DNA from: Branchiostoma lanceolatum
Taxonomy: Eukaryota; Chordata; Leptocardii; Amphioxiformes; Branchiostomatidae
Assembly: GCF_035083965.1 (NCBI RefSeq)
Contig: NC_089729.1
Location: 18,525,964-18,589,963, forward strand
Direction of reading: 5' to 3'
DNA length: 64,000 nt
The notes beneath the pieces were generated by a model. It was not told where the DNA came from and searched no databases. It saw nothing but the letters and a program-made list of their open reading frames with translations. The position numbers were made by a program, and so were the translations under genes. Shown one piece after another: positions 35,978 to 46,408 of the stretch (positions within the stretch are counted from its first letter, which is position 1; every line of letters starts with the position of its first letter).

Positions 35978-38900
35978 GTAAGATATTGTTTCATCCCGGG
36001 CTACAAAATACTGGTACTGGTACTGTTACTATTACATGTTTATATGAATCAATTTCTGTGTGAATGTATAATTTTACCCATGCTATCTATATATGCCGCG
36101 CCGATTTGTGAAAGGTATCGACGTCAACAAATGTTAGTCAATAGACAAATACAACGCGACTACCTTTATATGGGTTAATCATTCATTTAATATTGTTAAT
36201 TTTACTACTTGCGCCGACACGTCCTCTGAATTGTCTACGTTGTTTTGAAGCTTTGGCGAAAAGATTAATCAAATGCTGACATGCCAAGCACACCGTTCAC
36301 AGTACAGATGGACAATCTCTGTTTATAAGGCCTATGCAAAATGTTGTGTGTCCGATTACCCGGCCAATCCTAGCAAAAACCTGCAGACCCTAGCCTTTTT
36401 TTGGTCAGCCCCTGGCAAGGTACATAAGCTTTACGATTAGACATCTCAGTGATGAATTTGAATAGGACTTTGAAGTTTAAACAGTTGGTGTAGGAATGTT
36501 AAGTAAACATTTTACTTGTTCATATTATTCATATACTTGTGCTTGTATTGATTTACATTTGTGCAAGTACAACATGTTATGATGTTAAGAATATCTGTGC
36601 CTTATGCACCTTAGTTTTACACTAGATCCTAAAGACAGCATTTATTTGATCACTTTACTTTTTTCAAACTTTCCCTTAGACTTCACGCATTCTTAGCTCT
36701 TGAATTTTGTAATCATATTTCCCTCCCTATACCCTGTATATATATAGAAATACAATGTTTTGCTGGCGTGTTCTTCTTTTTTTTTCTGCCAAAAACCAAG
36801 TAGATATGGGGTGGTAGTTCTATGAATGTACAAACTGTTTAATAAAGGAGGTGTAGGTAGCTTTAGAATGTGCGTTATCCTGATTAAGACCTAATTTGCA
36901 TAATGTAGGAAGAAGCTGATATTTTCCTTACGGTAAATGATAGATGTCATATTGGAAGTGTAGGTAGCTTTATGAAAGATAAATACAACAGAATGTAGTT
37001 TATGCTAATGAGAACCTCATTTGAGGTTTCATCCTTTATCAATGCAAGGGAATATCCTGCATTTTCTCCAAAATGTTGCCTTTCTAGTATGTCGTGAATT
37101 CCCAGACATGTGGGTGTCTTTCCAGGTAAGGGAAAACCTATGGGACTTAATGCTCCCAGCATGACGGGGGCCATTTTGCCAGAAATCACCGGGTCTGCCG
37201 AACCTCCTGGGCCTCCCAGCTCACCTGGCCATTCAGGAGAAAATGGATCAATGGAACCGGCCGTAGCCATGCGACAGGATGGCCAGACTGGAGCCCATAT
37301 GTCTGCCGGGCCTCCTGGGCTCCTAGGAGAAAAACGATCCATGTTGCCTGCCGGACCGCCAGGAACAAAGGGACCTATGAGACCACCTGGACCCATTGCC
37401 ATGGGACGGAACGGACCATTTGGAACGGATGGCAAGGCTCTTCGACACCTGACAGAAACTGACCCCATGATGGAACCGAGTGGCAAGGCTGGAGTTCCTG
37501 GACCCCCGGGGAAAAGGAGGCCCGTCGGGCCACCTGAGCTTCCAGGAAGGCCAAATTCTCCAAACCTTACCGGACCTGGTGAACGTCACCAGATACCTAT
37601 TCGAGGCAAGCAAAACCCTACGTATTTAACAAACGATGGAGATCCAGACTGGTCGGCGACAATTTCAAGGACCGAAGAATTAAGTGTCCTGTACACCAGA
37701 AACAATCCAGGCTCCGGCATAGACTCTCCAAGTGTCCCACAGGATGAAATGCAAACTAACCCTACATATTCAGCAAACAATGGAGATCCAGACCGGTCCG
37801 GGGTCATTTTAAGGACCGAAAAATTAAGTGCCCTGTACACCGGAAACAACCCAGTCTCCGGCACAGACTTTTCGAGGATCTCACAGGATGATATGCCCTC
37901 GTTTGGAACAAAGGAAGAGTCTGTGCCTCACATTGATTCAGATCGTCAAGACATGGACACAGAACAACAATCCCAATTTAGGCCACATTACACCACTTTA
38001 AACGCGAACGCCAAGAGAACCACCGATACATATGAACGAGTTCTTAAAGATAACAGCCATGTTGACGTCTCTGACAACATTGAACCATACGCTGTTACAC
38101 ACATTTGTGGGGATGAAACACATCGTGGTGGAACATCTTCAGCAGTGCCTGGAACTCCTCAGAGTACAATAACCAAACCAGACATATCTGACAACCCTTT
38201 GGCGGGGTCACCAGGCAATACGTTTGTGGGAAATTGTACTTCAGATGGCACTAGCGACATCACTGGTGACAACGGCCCCGTGATTCCCCAAAACAGACGT
38301 AAGGGCAACGCTCATGTACACAATCTTCGGAGTTCTCCGGACAATCTTTGTTTAAATCCCATGTATGTGACAAACGGTGGTCACAATGCAACAAATGGTA
38401 CGTTGACCACAAGAATCATTCTGTAGTGTTCTGTGTGGCTCTCACGGTGATTATTATTTTAGCCTTTCAGTTCTGATTAACCTACATTGCTATCACTTGT
38501 AAATATTACTATAACATTCTTTATATGGTCTTGCTTAAGCTTGTTTATTATTTTCTCTTATCATTTTATCTTCAACTGTTGACTTCTGGTGAATGTAGAT
38601 GTTTAGAAATGATTTCTTCGTTGGGTGTCATTTTGCTAGTTAACAGCATTTGACGGATACTCATAGCTCATAGAGACAATGAATCATTATTATCTAGATA
38701 TTCATCAGTCTCATTTACTCATTGATTTCATCTACAACCATCCGTTTTAAAGAAACACCTATTTTACAATTTCTTATTAACTACTGTGTGCCGTATTTCT
38801 ACTTACTGACAAGGAAAATGTTTTAGATTTGCGTAAAGATACTGCAACAAGGCAACTAGCTGTTTAACGTTTTACTTTACCACAAGGGTACTTTTAACAT

Positions 38901-41384
38901 GCCTGTGTGTGTGTGTGTGTGTGTGTGTGTGCCTCTGTGTGTGTGTGTGTGTGTGTGCCTCTGTGTGTGTGTGTGTGTGCCTCTGTGTGTGTGTTTCTGC
39001 AATCAACAATGTGCCAATTTAAGTATTTGTGAGACTGGGAGTTTTGTAAAGCACAGTTGGTTGGAGTTAAAGTATTTGTTCTATTCGGTTGCAATTGCTG
39101 ATTTTTTTAAACCCGCTCATTGACTTTAATCCGGTTGAATTACACAGACTCTTGTTCTATCGGGCAGTGTTTCTGCCTCATCGCTACTGTTGTCCTGGTA
39201 GGATCCGGAGCGACCATTGCAGTTATTCTCACACTGATGTTCCACAACACACATGACCACAACATCCAAACGGTAAGATGTGATTTGTAAATAAAATGAT
39301 TTCCCAATACTTTCAATAAAGATACATAACCACAACTGTCATTGTTATTTGACAGCATCTATTTATATGATACACTTCTTTACGTTTGGGACTACATTAA
39401 CTGTCTCTATACATTTCTAAAAACTTTAGTTTTGGGATCGGGGTGTCCCTGTGGTGTAGTGGTCTGCGCTTCAGTTAATTACCACATATGTTTCTACTTA
39501 ATTGGAACCAGAAGGCCTGAGTTCAACTCCCGGTAAGGACACATCTAGACAAGAGGCGCATTTAGTCATACTAAAGACTTTATACAAATGAAACCGTATA
39601 TAAGTTAAACAAACTCCACTGTCAGTGGACGAGCCCCCTGCTGCAGTGAATTCACCACAGTGTGGCCCAGGGCTACAAAACGGATATGGGCACCACCCTA
39701 TATATCTAATGGTGTGGCAGGATTTTAACTTACTTTTAGGATCACATCTGTAAGAAGCTATGCCCATAGCTGAAGTACATAATAAACCAGTCAGAACTAA
39801 AATGGGGGAGGTGTCAGACGGTCACCGAAACGTCGGTTCAGTGTATTTTTATTCAGAGACTTACCAACCTGATGAAGCTATTCACGGATGTATGTGCTAA
39901 TCACGTTGTATTGATATATACTGCCCACACTAGTCATGAACAGAAACAGGGGAAGGGATTAAAACCTCAGTCTTGTTTGGAACCACATTCTTCTTTAATG
40001 CTGGAACCTAATGTTGCTCTCATATTCCAGCCCAATCCTACCCAAGCCTCCACACACTGGATCCGGACTACATTTAACGTTACAGAATCTGCCGTCATCA
40101 CCAGCTCTGCTAGCACCAATCCACCCATTATCCACAGCACTAATAGTTTGTACACTTACCTTCGTAAGAAATTGTTTTTGGCTTGCACGAATAACCGTAT
40201 GTGTGTGTAGGTGTGCCTGCCTGCCTGTCTGTGTGTTTGCGCTTGTCTTTCCGATATTTGTGGTCATCATTACTTTACATATGAATGGATAGTTATGATA
40301 CTTTGTATATGAATAGGTCTTGCGAAATCGTCTCAAGTTCAATTATGGGCTTCTTGGTAGTTTTCTTAGCACTGCAGCAGAATTTTGAGTGTTTTTTCTT
40401 TTGTCTTGGAGATGCTATGTCTTTAATTTTTTCGTAAACGAATTTTTTCTATGTCGGGATGAATCGATGTGAGTTCTGGTCCCCTAGCAGTTTGTTCTAG
40501 AACTGCAGGAGCGTTTTGTTAAAATTTTTCAAAGAGGATAAATAAACACAGGAACGACAGTTTTCCATGATGCAGGTATGGATTTTGTAATGTTTCTTGA
40601 AATTCCAGACATGTGGGTGTCACCTGTCTCTCCTAGGTAAGGTGAGACCCGTGGGACATAACCCTCCCAACATGACTGAGCCTTCGAGGAAGACTGGGCC
40701 CATCTTGCCAGGAGACTCCGGCCGGTCTAACGGGACTCTTGGCCCGCCGGGCCCTCCTGGACACTTAGAAGAAATGCGATCCATGGGCAAGGATGGGCAG
40801 CCAGGAGTCCCTCTCTCTGCTGGGCCAACCTATCCCAACCCTGTCAAACAACTTGAGCGCCCTCAGACAAACAGCCGGGGCAAGTCGGGTAAAGTTGATG
40901 CTACCGCCTTTTCTGTGTTCAGATATTACAATATATGATTTTACATACATCAAAAGGTAACCAGCATTTTTTTCGTTGTATTCTACTTTTAATGTTATAT
41001 CACAAACACTGGGGTTAAACCTTTTGACAGTTGTTGTCTTTGTTAACAGATGAGTCTATTGTAATGCACACAAATATGCATTTAAAAAAAATGAAAAGTC
41101 AGATATAGGCTTTAGCCGTCATACCGCATTCAAATGAAATACAATTATCGACTGGAATGTTAGAATTTGGTTCATTACAAAGACATATGTACCATCCTCG
41201 TGTCTTTACATTTTCCACAGTGTCTTGCACGGGCGGTTTTGCGGGATTCCGCGGGATCTGTTACAAGGTGTTCAAAATAAAGCAAACCTTCAGCGAAGCG
41301 GCCGCGACCTGTGGTGAAAACGGTGGTACCCTCGCTATGCCCCGCGACGCCCAGATCAACGACTTCCTCATCTCCAAAAACTGA
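35885..41384 (+). CDS. Gene C: collagen-like, NPxY-bearing type II lectin-like receptor, 5' incomplete, CTLD truncated
   Basis: Predicted exons: 35885-35977, 37126-38397, 39148-39272, 40031-40163, 40637-40888 and 41221-41384. Phases are consistent throughout (1-1, 1-1, 1-0, 0-1, 1-1, then open to a stop). The order is an NPMY segment, interrupted collagen-like triplets, a long tail with NPTY, NPTY, YAVTHI and NPMY, a TM helix, a stem, a second collagen-like exon, and the first third of a CTLD that runs into LINE sequence and stops. The first exon is not found. The architecture matches the amphioxus collagen-CTLD receptors as I know them, with NPMY/EPYAV tails. As it stands the lectin domain cannot fold normally, so the gene is either a recent pseudogene or has lost lectin function. 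Confidence 0.7.
35978..37125. other. Gene C intron
   Basis: Non-coding, no element recognised. The last 30 bp (CCCAGACATGTGGGTGTC) are repeated before the exon at 40637, showing an exon-plus-intron duplication. Confidence 0.55.
37126..38397 (+). CDS. Gene C large tail exon: collagen-like then NPxY-rich
   Basis: 1272 nt, phase 1-1, donor AATG|GTACGT. The first ~140 residues are rich in GPPG and PGPP but with broken Gly-X-Y register. The rest has two copies of NPTY....GDPD.S with a trailing LSxLYTxNNP, then YTTLNA, YERVL, EPYAVTHIC and LNPMYVTNGG. It precedes the TM exon, so it is cytoplasmic in the type II orientation. Confidence 0.75.
38398..39147. other. Gene C intron with (TG)n
   Basis: Non-coding apart from the microsatellite listed separately. 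Confidence 0.6.
38903..38997 (+). repeat. (TG)n microsatellite, interrupted by CC
   Basis: Blocks of TGTG are separated by GCCTCTGTG. The frames over it on both strands are artefacts. Confidence 0.95.
39148..39272 (+). CDS. Gene C transmembrane exon
   Basis: 125 nt, phase 1 in and phase 0 out, donor ACG|GTAAGA. It encodes GQCFCLIATVVLVGSGATIA and VILTLMFHN. The Cys pair at the cytosolic edge could be palmitoylated (inference). Confidence 0.8.
39440..39760 (+). mobile_element. Second type of tRNA-derived SINE
   Basis: The head GTCCCTGTGGTGTAGTGGTC (A-box) and GAGTTCAACTCCC (B-box) differ from the SINE at 3013. The body contains CTGCTGCAGTGAATTCACCA. The 3' limit is uncertain. Confidence 0.6.
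40031..40163 (+). CDS. Gene C stem exon
   Basis: 133 nt, phase 0 in and phase 1 out, acceptor CATATTCCAG, donor CTTC|GTAAGA. Ser/Thr-rich (FNVTESAVITSSAST), with one N-glycosylation site NVT. Confidence 0.65.
40164..40636. other. Gene C intron
   Basis: Non-coding, no element recognised. Confidence 0.5.
40637..40888 (+). CDS. Gene C extracellular collagen-like exon
   Basis: 252 nt, phase 1-1, acceptor TCTCTCCTAG, donor TCGG|GTAAAG. It encodes LGPPGPPGHLEEMRSMGKDG and similar. Its start (GKVRPVGHNPPNMT) is homologous to that of exon 37126 (GKGKPMGLNAPSMT). Confidence 0.75.
41221..41384 (+). CDS. Gene C CTLD exon 1, truncated
   Basis: Acceptor TTTTCCACAG, phase 1. It encodes GFRGICYKVFKIKQTFSEAA, TCGENGGTLAMPRDAQ and FLISKN, then TGA. 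In gene A the matching exon carries a donor just past the corresponding LISN. Here LINE-like sequence starts at that point, so donor and remaining CTLD are gone. Confidence 0.75.
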
Positions 41385-42060
41385 AATTGATAAAGCCCCA
41401 CAAGAAAATAGTGTGGTGAATGGTTAGTTAAATACCTCACAAACAAATCTCAAGCTTTCTGGAGATGCATGAAATCTCACCTAAGCACAAGAATCAAGAT
41501 TGGCAGCTTGCCCAAACCAAATGGTATAACAGCGTTGACTATGATAAAGCTAAAGCGCTAAGTAATTTCTTTGGAAGTGTCTTAACTGATGAAAATACTG
41601 CTAACATTCCATTAGCGCAAGACTAGCTATCACAGTCCTGCGACACATATACACTAAGCCAGGGAGTGGTAATGGACAAATTTTAATCCAACTAAATCTG
41701 TCTGGCCTGATGATTTGCATCCAAGGTTTCTTTAAGCTAAATGAACTCACAAACCTACTAGCGTATCCTCAAAATATCATCTTTGACAAATCTCCGGAGT
41801 CTGGAAGACTACCGACGGATTGAAAAGTAGCAAATGTAACGGTTACCCCGATACTTAAAACAAAAGCCGTATAAGTTATCCAGCACCTTGGAATCTATTT
41901 CCGCGACACTTTGGTGGACCTCATAATCATCAGTGACTTATTCACTTACTCTAAGAATGAGTTTGCTCCCAGAATGTCATATACTACCGAATTATTAACA
42001 AGTATGGATGACTGGTCAAACGCTTTAGAGGGGAACGATCCAGTCGACAGCATTATACTA
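41385..42060 (+). mobile_element. LINE RT fragment truncating gene C
   Basis: Decayed blocks in several frames read WYNSVDYDKAKALSNFFGSV, then IIFDKSPESGRLPTD with stops, and LLTSMDDWSNALEGNDPVDS. These are RT N-terminal to palm motifs of a CR1/Rex-type element. Confidence 0.7.
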
Positions 42061-42387
42061 TTGTAGTAGCAGATAAAACAGTCTGTTCAGCATCAAGGAT
42101 AATATTCAATCATTAACTCACCTGTAGCAGTACCTGTCTGACTTTTTTACTCACATGGACAAGGTTAACGTCAGCAGTCTTCAGATAGTTTGCTGTCAAT
42201 GAATATGCAATTTAATGAAGAATATGAAAGTAAGATACAATGGTTAAATGAAAAAAAAGATGTTTTATTGCCGCTATTGACCCTTATGACAGACACAATT
42301 GTAGATGAGTGCAACATTTCTTGAGAGTACACATTGTCAGCTTTGCAATGATATATACCTTTATGGGGTTACTGTAATGCAACGTAA

Positions 42388-43023
42388 GGCCACAGCAAGT
42401 ATTTTTTATGGATGTCATCAGCGCGCTCAATAATTTTCGCCTGATTTCAAAATAAAAAAAATAATAAAAAAATTCATTGCCCTCAGACGGTGGTCAACAT
42501 GCCAAAAATTGGCAAATATGTCGCGTAAACGTTGACAGTCTAAGGTGTTTCATTGCATATGAATACCCAGTGTAGTTCCTGCCCATGATGATATAATAAC
42601 AAGCTGTTTTCTGCATTTGTTCTAGCAAGGACATTACACAAATAATGTGGGGGGTCTAGTTAATTGAGCTGTATACACAAGGTGTTTCATCGCATATGAA
42701 TTCCCAGTGTAGTTGCTTCAGATGATGGTACAACAAGCTCTTTTCTGCATTTGTTGTAGTTTGTCTATTGAGATGTATACACATCTACAAGGACGTGTAT
42801 AAATTAATCAAGGATGTTTTATATCATATATGAAACCTCATTGGTTAAATACAGGAACAAAAGACCTGTTGGCCATGATATCATATTTGGCCGCCTCAAT
42901 TCTTGTTTAAAAGACTTATGATCTCAAAATTTGAAAATATAGGAATCTTGTTTTTTTTCGCCCTATCTCATTAATTTTGGAGTCTGCGGAGGATGTCATC
43001 CATAAAATGTATTTGCTGTGGCC
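42388..43023. mobile_element. PIF/Harbinger-like MITE 1 (636 bp), copy B only
   Basis: The ends GGCCACAGCAAGTA and its complement (ATTTGCTGTGGCC) form inverted repeats of about 30 bp, flanked by TAA at 42385-42387 and 43024-43026. Copy A has a single TAA at 685-687 and no element. A 3-bp TWA duplication and GGCC ends fit PIF/Harbinger. No transposase. Confidence 0.85.
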
Positions 43024-43194
43024 TAACTAAAAAATAAGCAATATCACACTAGTAGTATTAGTACCCCTTGTTTGAAAGGTGTCTGGGAATCCCAGCAGTG
43101 GGTGGCGTGTATTGGTATAGAACTCCAGTACGGCAGCAGGATAAGGGTAAAATGAGTTGGCGGACACACTGGCAATACAATATGCATTACACAT

Positions 43195-44480
43195 TATCTA
43201 TAAAAGAAGGCAAACTACCTAATGAACGGAAAACCGCCGAAGTTATGCCAGCTTACAAAAAAGGCTGTAAGAAGACACCATGCAAATATTCTCCAGTTAA
43301 TCTTACATCATTGATGGGAAAGATCCTGGAGGGAAGATCCTGGAGGGACTGATAAGAGATGACATTGTTAAACACATGAAGTTAAAACAGCCTTACACCA
43401 CATCAGCATGGTTTTCTCCCGGGTAGATCTACAGTCACCCAGATATCTACATGTCCGACAAATGAACTGAATGGCTATATGAATGATTTCCAGTAGACCT
43501 TTAGTCTACCTGGACTTTCGTAAAGCCTTTGATTTTGTGGCAATCAAGTGATTATTATCCAAAGTGAAAATCTACGGACTGTAAAGAAACCTCCCATAGA
43601 TATATGGCATCATTCCTGACAGGAAGAAAGCAGAGGGTTTGTGTTAACGGTGTAAGATCAAGGTGGGCAGATGTGACCAGTGGCGTCCAACAAGGGAGTG
43701 TGCTTTTCACCATATTTGTTCATGACATGCCACGGCCAGCAGTACCAGCACATCAACTGTCGCACAGACTACCGACTACATTCCTTTCTACCCCGCACCA
43801 TCCGTGATTGGAATGCATTGCCCGAAGACATTGTCCAGTCCCCGTCCCTGGCAACCTTCACCTCGAAGGTGTCCAGCTCACTCTAGATGCTGCACTCAAA
43901 CCTTTTGACCCGAAACATGTCAATAATAGCCGACTTGTCGGCCGATGGACATCAGCGGAAGAAGAAAGTATAGGAGGATCAGAGAAGACGTAATGCAAAT
44001 AAAAAAACAGGATCTTGACGGGAAAGTAGAGAGCAAACTCTGGTGACTTAATTAAGTTTCGCCTTGGTAATCCCACATCTAGACTACTGTTGCTCAGTAT
44101 GGGGAAACACAACACAGAACAACATATGAAGACTACAGGTGGTTCAGAATAAGGCCGCGAGGCTTGCTCTTGGCTGTGATCGTGATACACATGTGGACAC
44201 CATGCTAAGAACCTTGGACTGGTTGACTGTTAAGAACAGAATTCAACTAAAAAGCCTTTCGATTTTTACACGACTAATGATAGCCAAACAACCAACAGTC
44301 CTGTACGACAAAATCACATTCCTGTCAGAGATCCACAACTACTAAACGCACTCAACCAGAACAAACACAATCAAACTTCTGAAACCAAAATCCAACGCTA
44401 AGAAAAGGCACTTTCTGTACAGAATGTCTCAGTTGTGGATCAAGAACGGCGACAATCAGAAATAATTAGACTGTAATTAT
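43195..44480 (+). mobile_element. Degenerate LINE reverse transcriptase, copy B
   Basis: Counterpart of 843-2005 (KEGKLPNERKTAEV, then MPAYKKGCKKTPCKYSPVNL). It carries an internal insertion of another LINE C-terminus at 43728-43886 (FLPRTIRDWNALPEDIVQSP) that copy A lacks. Confidence 0.75.
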
Positions 44481-44919
44481 TGCTTTTTAAGGAACTATGT
44501 TATTTCTTACGCCAAAAAAGCAATTACTCAAACAACTGGATATGATTTTGGAAACGGTCAGACGTTTCAAGTAGCATCCACTACTTTTCGTCAGTGACTG
44601 TGAGCAAGATCAGTTGAACAGCTTTTACTTCAACCTTGTCTTGAGTTGTCTAATTTGCTTTCTATTGGACTATCTAAAAATTTGTCTTCTCCTTATTTGC
44701 ATATCAATTCATAGTTCGTGGTCATCTCTCCAGCTCCATAACTTATGCCACGGTCATAATTGGAAAAAAGGGGCCGGGACCCGGCGACAAATCGACGCCG
44801 TAACCTAACCGTGAAAACACCGCATATCTGGTGATCCACCGGGGCAAATTTGTGGCTTCAGAGCCCGACGGGGGCTACACCCTCTACGGACACCGGTTCA
44901 ATTTTGACCGTAGCATAAA

Positions 44920-45145
44920 GTAAGCACGCTAGGGCTAAGTACCCTAGGGTTAGCCTGGAGTTGTTATCCTAGGGTTACCCTGGGGTAGTTACCCTGGGGT
45001 AGTTGCCCTGGGGTAGTTACCCTGGGGTTGTTACCCTGGGGTTGTTACCCTGGGGTAGTTACCCTGGGGTAGTTACCCTAGGGTTACCCTGGAGTTGTTG
45101 CTCTAGGGTTACCCTGGAGTTGTTGCCCTAGGGTTACCCTGGGGT
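44920..45145 (+). repeat. Minisatellite, copy B
   Basis: Same 14-15 bp TTACCCTGGGGTAG array as 2447-2668, with almost unchanged length. Confidence 0.85.
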
Positions 45146-45485
45146 ACTTCCCCAGGACTTTCGGTAACTATTTCCACCATTATAACATTGATAACTACTA
45201 CCCGTTATAGCTTATTCTACCGGTCATTTTACGTATACTGTAGGACATACTCAAAAAGAGTTACTAGAAAGTTAGTTCCCCCCCCCGTCCTTTACCCCAC
45301 CCACAAGCCTTGAAAATTCTTTGAAAAATACCATTATTAATCGTTCCTTTTATGATATGGCGTCACAGGGCACGAATTACAAATGTGGTGATGTAGACAT
45401 CTACTTCAGATGAAGAAGTAAGAGACTAATCAAGAAAACACATGCTTTGAAACATGCAGGTATTTTTCTTTACCTACCATACTAG

Positions 45486-45664
45486 TGTGGTGTCGCGGTG
45501 GTGCAGTGGCGTAGTGTTTGACCCAAAACTCAGAGGTGCTGGGTTCGAATCTGTGTCCCCTGCTTTGTCCCGCTGACGTTGTCCGGAACGAATTTCCTCC
45601 CTTTCATTCAGGTGAAAATGTGCATCTAGCTTCGGTTAGGGACGTCCTTCGTATAGGGCGTTAC
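45486..45664 (+). mobile_element. tRNA-derived SINE abutting gene B start
   Basis: Copy of 3013-3190, with the B-box GGGTTCGAATC intact. Confidence 0.8.
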
Positions 45665-45675
45665 GTATTGCAGAA

Positions 45676-46408
45676 ATGGAAGTGCCGCCTCAAAAACAGG
45701 ATGATGAAAACGTGGATGGCAAAAATGTGCCGCCGCCTTTGCCAGCAAAAAAGTCTCACCAATTTAACATAAGAGGCAAAGAAAAAGGACGATTGGACCA
45801 AAGGCATGAAAAATCGAAAAGAAGGTGCGAAGACGTGGATCCGGCTGGTGGAAATATCTTTGCACTGAGATCTGGGGCAAAGAAACAGGGTGCTGAAGAT
45901 GTGGGTGCTAGAAATGGCCCGCCAACGTTGCAACCAAGAAAAAACGAAGACATGGGTCTGCATGGGGACAGAATCTCTGTACCGAGTTTTAAACTGCAAC
46001 GCGATGGTAAAAAAACAACCCCGTCTCGCCATCTTGCCGAAATACAGGTAGGTGATTCAAGGTTGCCGCCAAAAAAGCAGAACGGTGAAGATGTCCCGCC
46101 ACCGTTGCCGAAAAGAAAGGTCCCCACCTGCCAACTTGACATGGGAGCCAAGAAAAAGGTAGACGGAAGGAATGACGAAACGGACAGAAAGTACGAAGAC
46201 TCAGATCCGCATGGTGAAACTATCTTTGCATTGGTTCCGTGGCCAAACAAGCAGGGCGATAAAGATGTATATTGTAGAAACGTCCCACCACCTCTACCGG
46301 CAAAAAAGTCCCGGCCTCTTGACATGAGAGACAAAGAGAAGGAAGGTGCCAACAGAATGTATGAAGATGCGGATCCGGCTGGATACAGTATCATTGATGA
46401 ATCCAAAG
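45676..46408 (+). CDS. Gene B exon 1
   Basis: 733 nt as in A. The PPPLP and YED motifs are all kept. Replacements include FVPSSKLQ to SVPSFKLQ and RNVPPTLQ to RNGPPTLQ. Confidence 0.85.

Noticed and set aside
38894..39123. Cys/Val-rich and Thr/His-rich frames on both strands
   Set aside because: They are translations of the (TG)n microsatellite.
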